DNA of 64,000 nucleotides. Origin: Sphingobium phenoxybenzoativorans (GTDB taxonomy: Bacteria > Pseudomonadota > Alphaproteobacteria > Sphingomonadales > Sphingomonadaceae). Below are positions 62,967 to 64,000 of this stretch, piece after piece. The notes beneath the pieces are model-generated. The model was not told the origin of the DNA. It searched no databases and worked only from the letters and a program-made list of their open reading frames with translations. Numbering within the stretch: the first letter of the stretch is position 1; the number at the start of each line of letters is the position of its first letter. Made by a program: the position numbers and the translations under genes. The stretch spans positions 80,649 through 144,648 of the forward strand of contig NZ_MINO01000007.1 of the NCBI RefSeq assembly GCF_001757355.1. The letters run 5' to 3'.

Positions 62967-63347
62967 ATGAGCATTGATGAGGGCCTGATCGACTGGATCA
63001 GCGAGGCGCTGGAGCCGATGGGGACCGTCACCATGCGCCGGATGATGGGCGGGGCGACGCTCTACCTGAACGGCACCATCTTCGCGATCATGGATTCGGG
63101 GACATTCGGCGGCGCGCTCTGGATGAAGGCCGACAAGGAAAGCGAGGCGATCTGGGAAGCCGCCGGGTGCCGCGCATTCACCTATGAGCGCAAGGACGGG
63201 AAGATGTCCTCCATGCCATACCGCCTGGCGCCCGACGAGGTGTATGACGATGCGGACGAAATGCGCCGCTGGGCCGCGCTGGCGGTGGAGGCGGGTTTGC
63301 GGGCACCGGTGAAGGCTGCGGGGAAGGCGAAGGTGAAGAAGGGGTGA
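62967..63347 (+). CDS. TfoX N-terminal domain protein
   Basis: A protein of 126 residues with a single TfoX-N domain: LIDWISEALEPMGTVTMRRM, GGATLYLNGTIFAIMDSG, LWMKADKES, and YRLAPDEVYDDADEMRRWAA. The tail is Lys/Ala-rich (APVKAAGKAKVKKG) and could contact nucleic acid. TfoX (Sxy) regulates competence in gammaproteobacteria, but the lone N-domain proteins of Alphaproteobacteria have no known role. The ATG at 62967 is the one that gives the family N terminus. A family A repeat follows. Confidence 0.88.
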   Translation: MSIDEGLIDWISEALEPMGTVTMRRMMGGATLYLNGTIFAIMDSGTFGGALWMKADKESEAIWEAAGCRAFTYERKDGKMSSMPYRLAPDEVYDDADEMRRWAALAVEAGLRAPVKAAGKAKVKKG

Positions 63348-63366
63348 TGTCAGAGCTTTAATTACT

Positions 63367-63444
63367 CCGTTCGGGCTGAGCTTGTCGAAGCCCTGTCCTT
63401 CCTTCTTAAGAAAGACAGCCCTTCGACAAGCTCAGGGCGAACGG
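63367..63444. repeat. REP-like palindromic repeat, family A, copy 4
   Basis: Left arm CCGTTCGGGCTGAGCTTGTC, right arm GACAAGCTCAGGGCGAACGG, with the three-base GGG swap seen in copies 1 and 2. It separates the convergent TfoX-N and folP genes. Confidence 0.85.
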
Positions 63445-63465
63445 GTTCTAATGCCTTGTGATCCT

Positions 63466-64000
63466 CTAAACCGCCGAAAGCGCGGCATCCCGCAGGCCAC
63501 GCCATACCCGGACCGCCTGCACCGTTTCGGGCACGTCATGCACGCGGAGCATCTGCGCGCCCAGTTCCGCCCCGCGAAAGGCGAGCGCGATCGATCCGCC
63601 AAGGCGCGCGTCCGGCCCTGCCTCATTCGACAGCGCGCCGATCATCCGCTTGCGGCTGGCGCCCAGCAGCAGCGGCACGCCCAGCCCCTGATAAAGCGCG
63701 AGATTGTTGATGATCGCCAGATTGTCCTGCACCGACTTGCCAAAGCCGAGCCCCGGATCGACGATGATCCTGTCCCGCCCGATGCCGGCCGCGAGGCAGG
63801 CGGCGATCCGGGCCTCCAGCCAGTCGAACACCTCCGTCACGACATCGGCATAGCCGTCCCGCTTTTCATGCGGATCGTCGCCCGTGGACGGCGCATGCAT
63901 CAGCACGACCGGGCATCCGGCCCGCGCCACCACATCCAGGCTGCGCGGGTCATGCAGCAGCGCGCTGACATCATTGACGACCGACGCCCCGGCCGCCAGC
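63466..64000 (-). CDS. folP: Dihydropteroate synthase, C-terminal part
   Basis: The last 177 residues of a protein whose start lies beyond the right edge. They contain SVVNDVSALLHDPRS, LMHAPSTGDDPHE, the DPGLGFGKSVQDNLAIINNL block and LLLGASRKRMIGAL, which line the pterin and p-aminobenzoate sites of FolP. A C-terminal HDVPETVQAVRVWRGL segment is also typical. It makes dihydropteroate in folate synthesis and is the sulfonamide target. It converges with the TfoX-N gene. Confidence 0.95.
   Translation of the reverse strand, partial: LAAGASVVNDVSALLHDPRSLDVVARAGCPVVLMHAPSTGDDPHEKRDGYADVVTEVFDWLEARIAACLAAGIGRDRIIVDPGLGFGKSVQDNLAIINNLALYQGLGVPLLLGASRKRMIGALSNEAGPDARLGGSIALAFRGAELGAQMLRVHDVPETVQAVRVWRGLRDAALSAV

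Overview
The window reads as chromosomal DNA of a sphingomonad (Alphaproteobacteria, Sphingomonadaceae; Sphingobium or a close relative). Reasons: high GC, three TonB-dependent receptors, a UrcA-family protein, a GapR/DUF2312 protein, a sphingan-type sugar transferase, GGAAC-N16-CGTT sigma-EcfG promoters, and palindromic repeats of the kind common in these genomes. The species is not determined. Both ends cut genes: a short-chain dehydrogenase (SDR) on the left and folP on the right.

Region 1 (1-10.6 kb) is an accessory catabolic island: isochorismatase-like hydrolase, old yellow enzyme, three SDRs, TonB-dependent receptor, phytanoyl-CoA-type dioxygenase, lactonase-like metallo-beta-lactamase, P450cam-like cytochrome P450 and MFS carrier. 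They lie in five or six transcription units. Each unit has a copy or near-copy of the palindrome TTGCATGCAA in its promoter region, so the island looks like one regulon. Its regulator and substrate are not visible. An iron-uptake accessory set follows (10.8-13.8 kb: DUF3649, PepSY, DUF3325, TonB).

Region 2 (13.9-24.7 kb) holds a glycine-zipper protein, gapR, DUF1244, pyruvate kinase, an exact 21-unit array of an 11-bp repeat, two families of palindromic repeats around a low-GC membrane gene, rpmJ (L36), a lipoprotein, an M14 carboxypeptidase, an SDR, a TonB-dependent receptor, a 148-bp inverted-repeat element, a ParDE-type toxin-antitoxin pair and tRNA-Ala(CGC).

Region 3 (24.8-40.3 kb) is mostly core: DUF2171 stress-type protein, rhlE, ilvE, sugar transferase, VTT membrane protein, lnt, metK with a structured leader, trmB, a CLC channel, an EcfG-type small acidic protein, and a LytS/LytTR two-component pair.

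Region 4 (40.3-53.4 kb) opens with a hybrid histidine kinase. Its membrane domain matches the plant ethylene receptor ETR1 at all seven known ethylene-binding positions. A complete glycogen operon (glgP-glgB-glgC-glgA-glgX) and a serine hydrolase follow.

Region 5 (53.4-64 kb) carries an ECF sigma/FecR/STN-type TonB receptor signalling set, an S1/P1 nuclease coupled to an isoaspartyl peptidase, ispG coupled to an 88-residue protein made of 13 pentapeptide repeats, a VapBC pair, an EamA transporter, a GNAT, a TfoX-N protein and the 3' part of folP.
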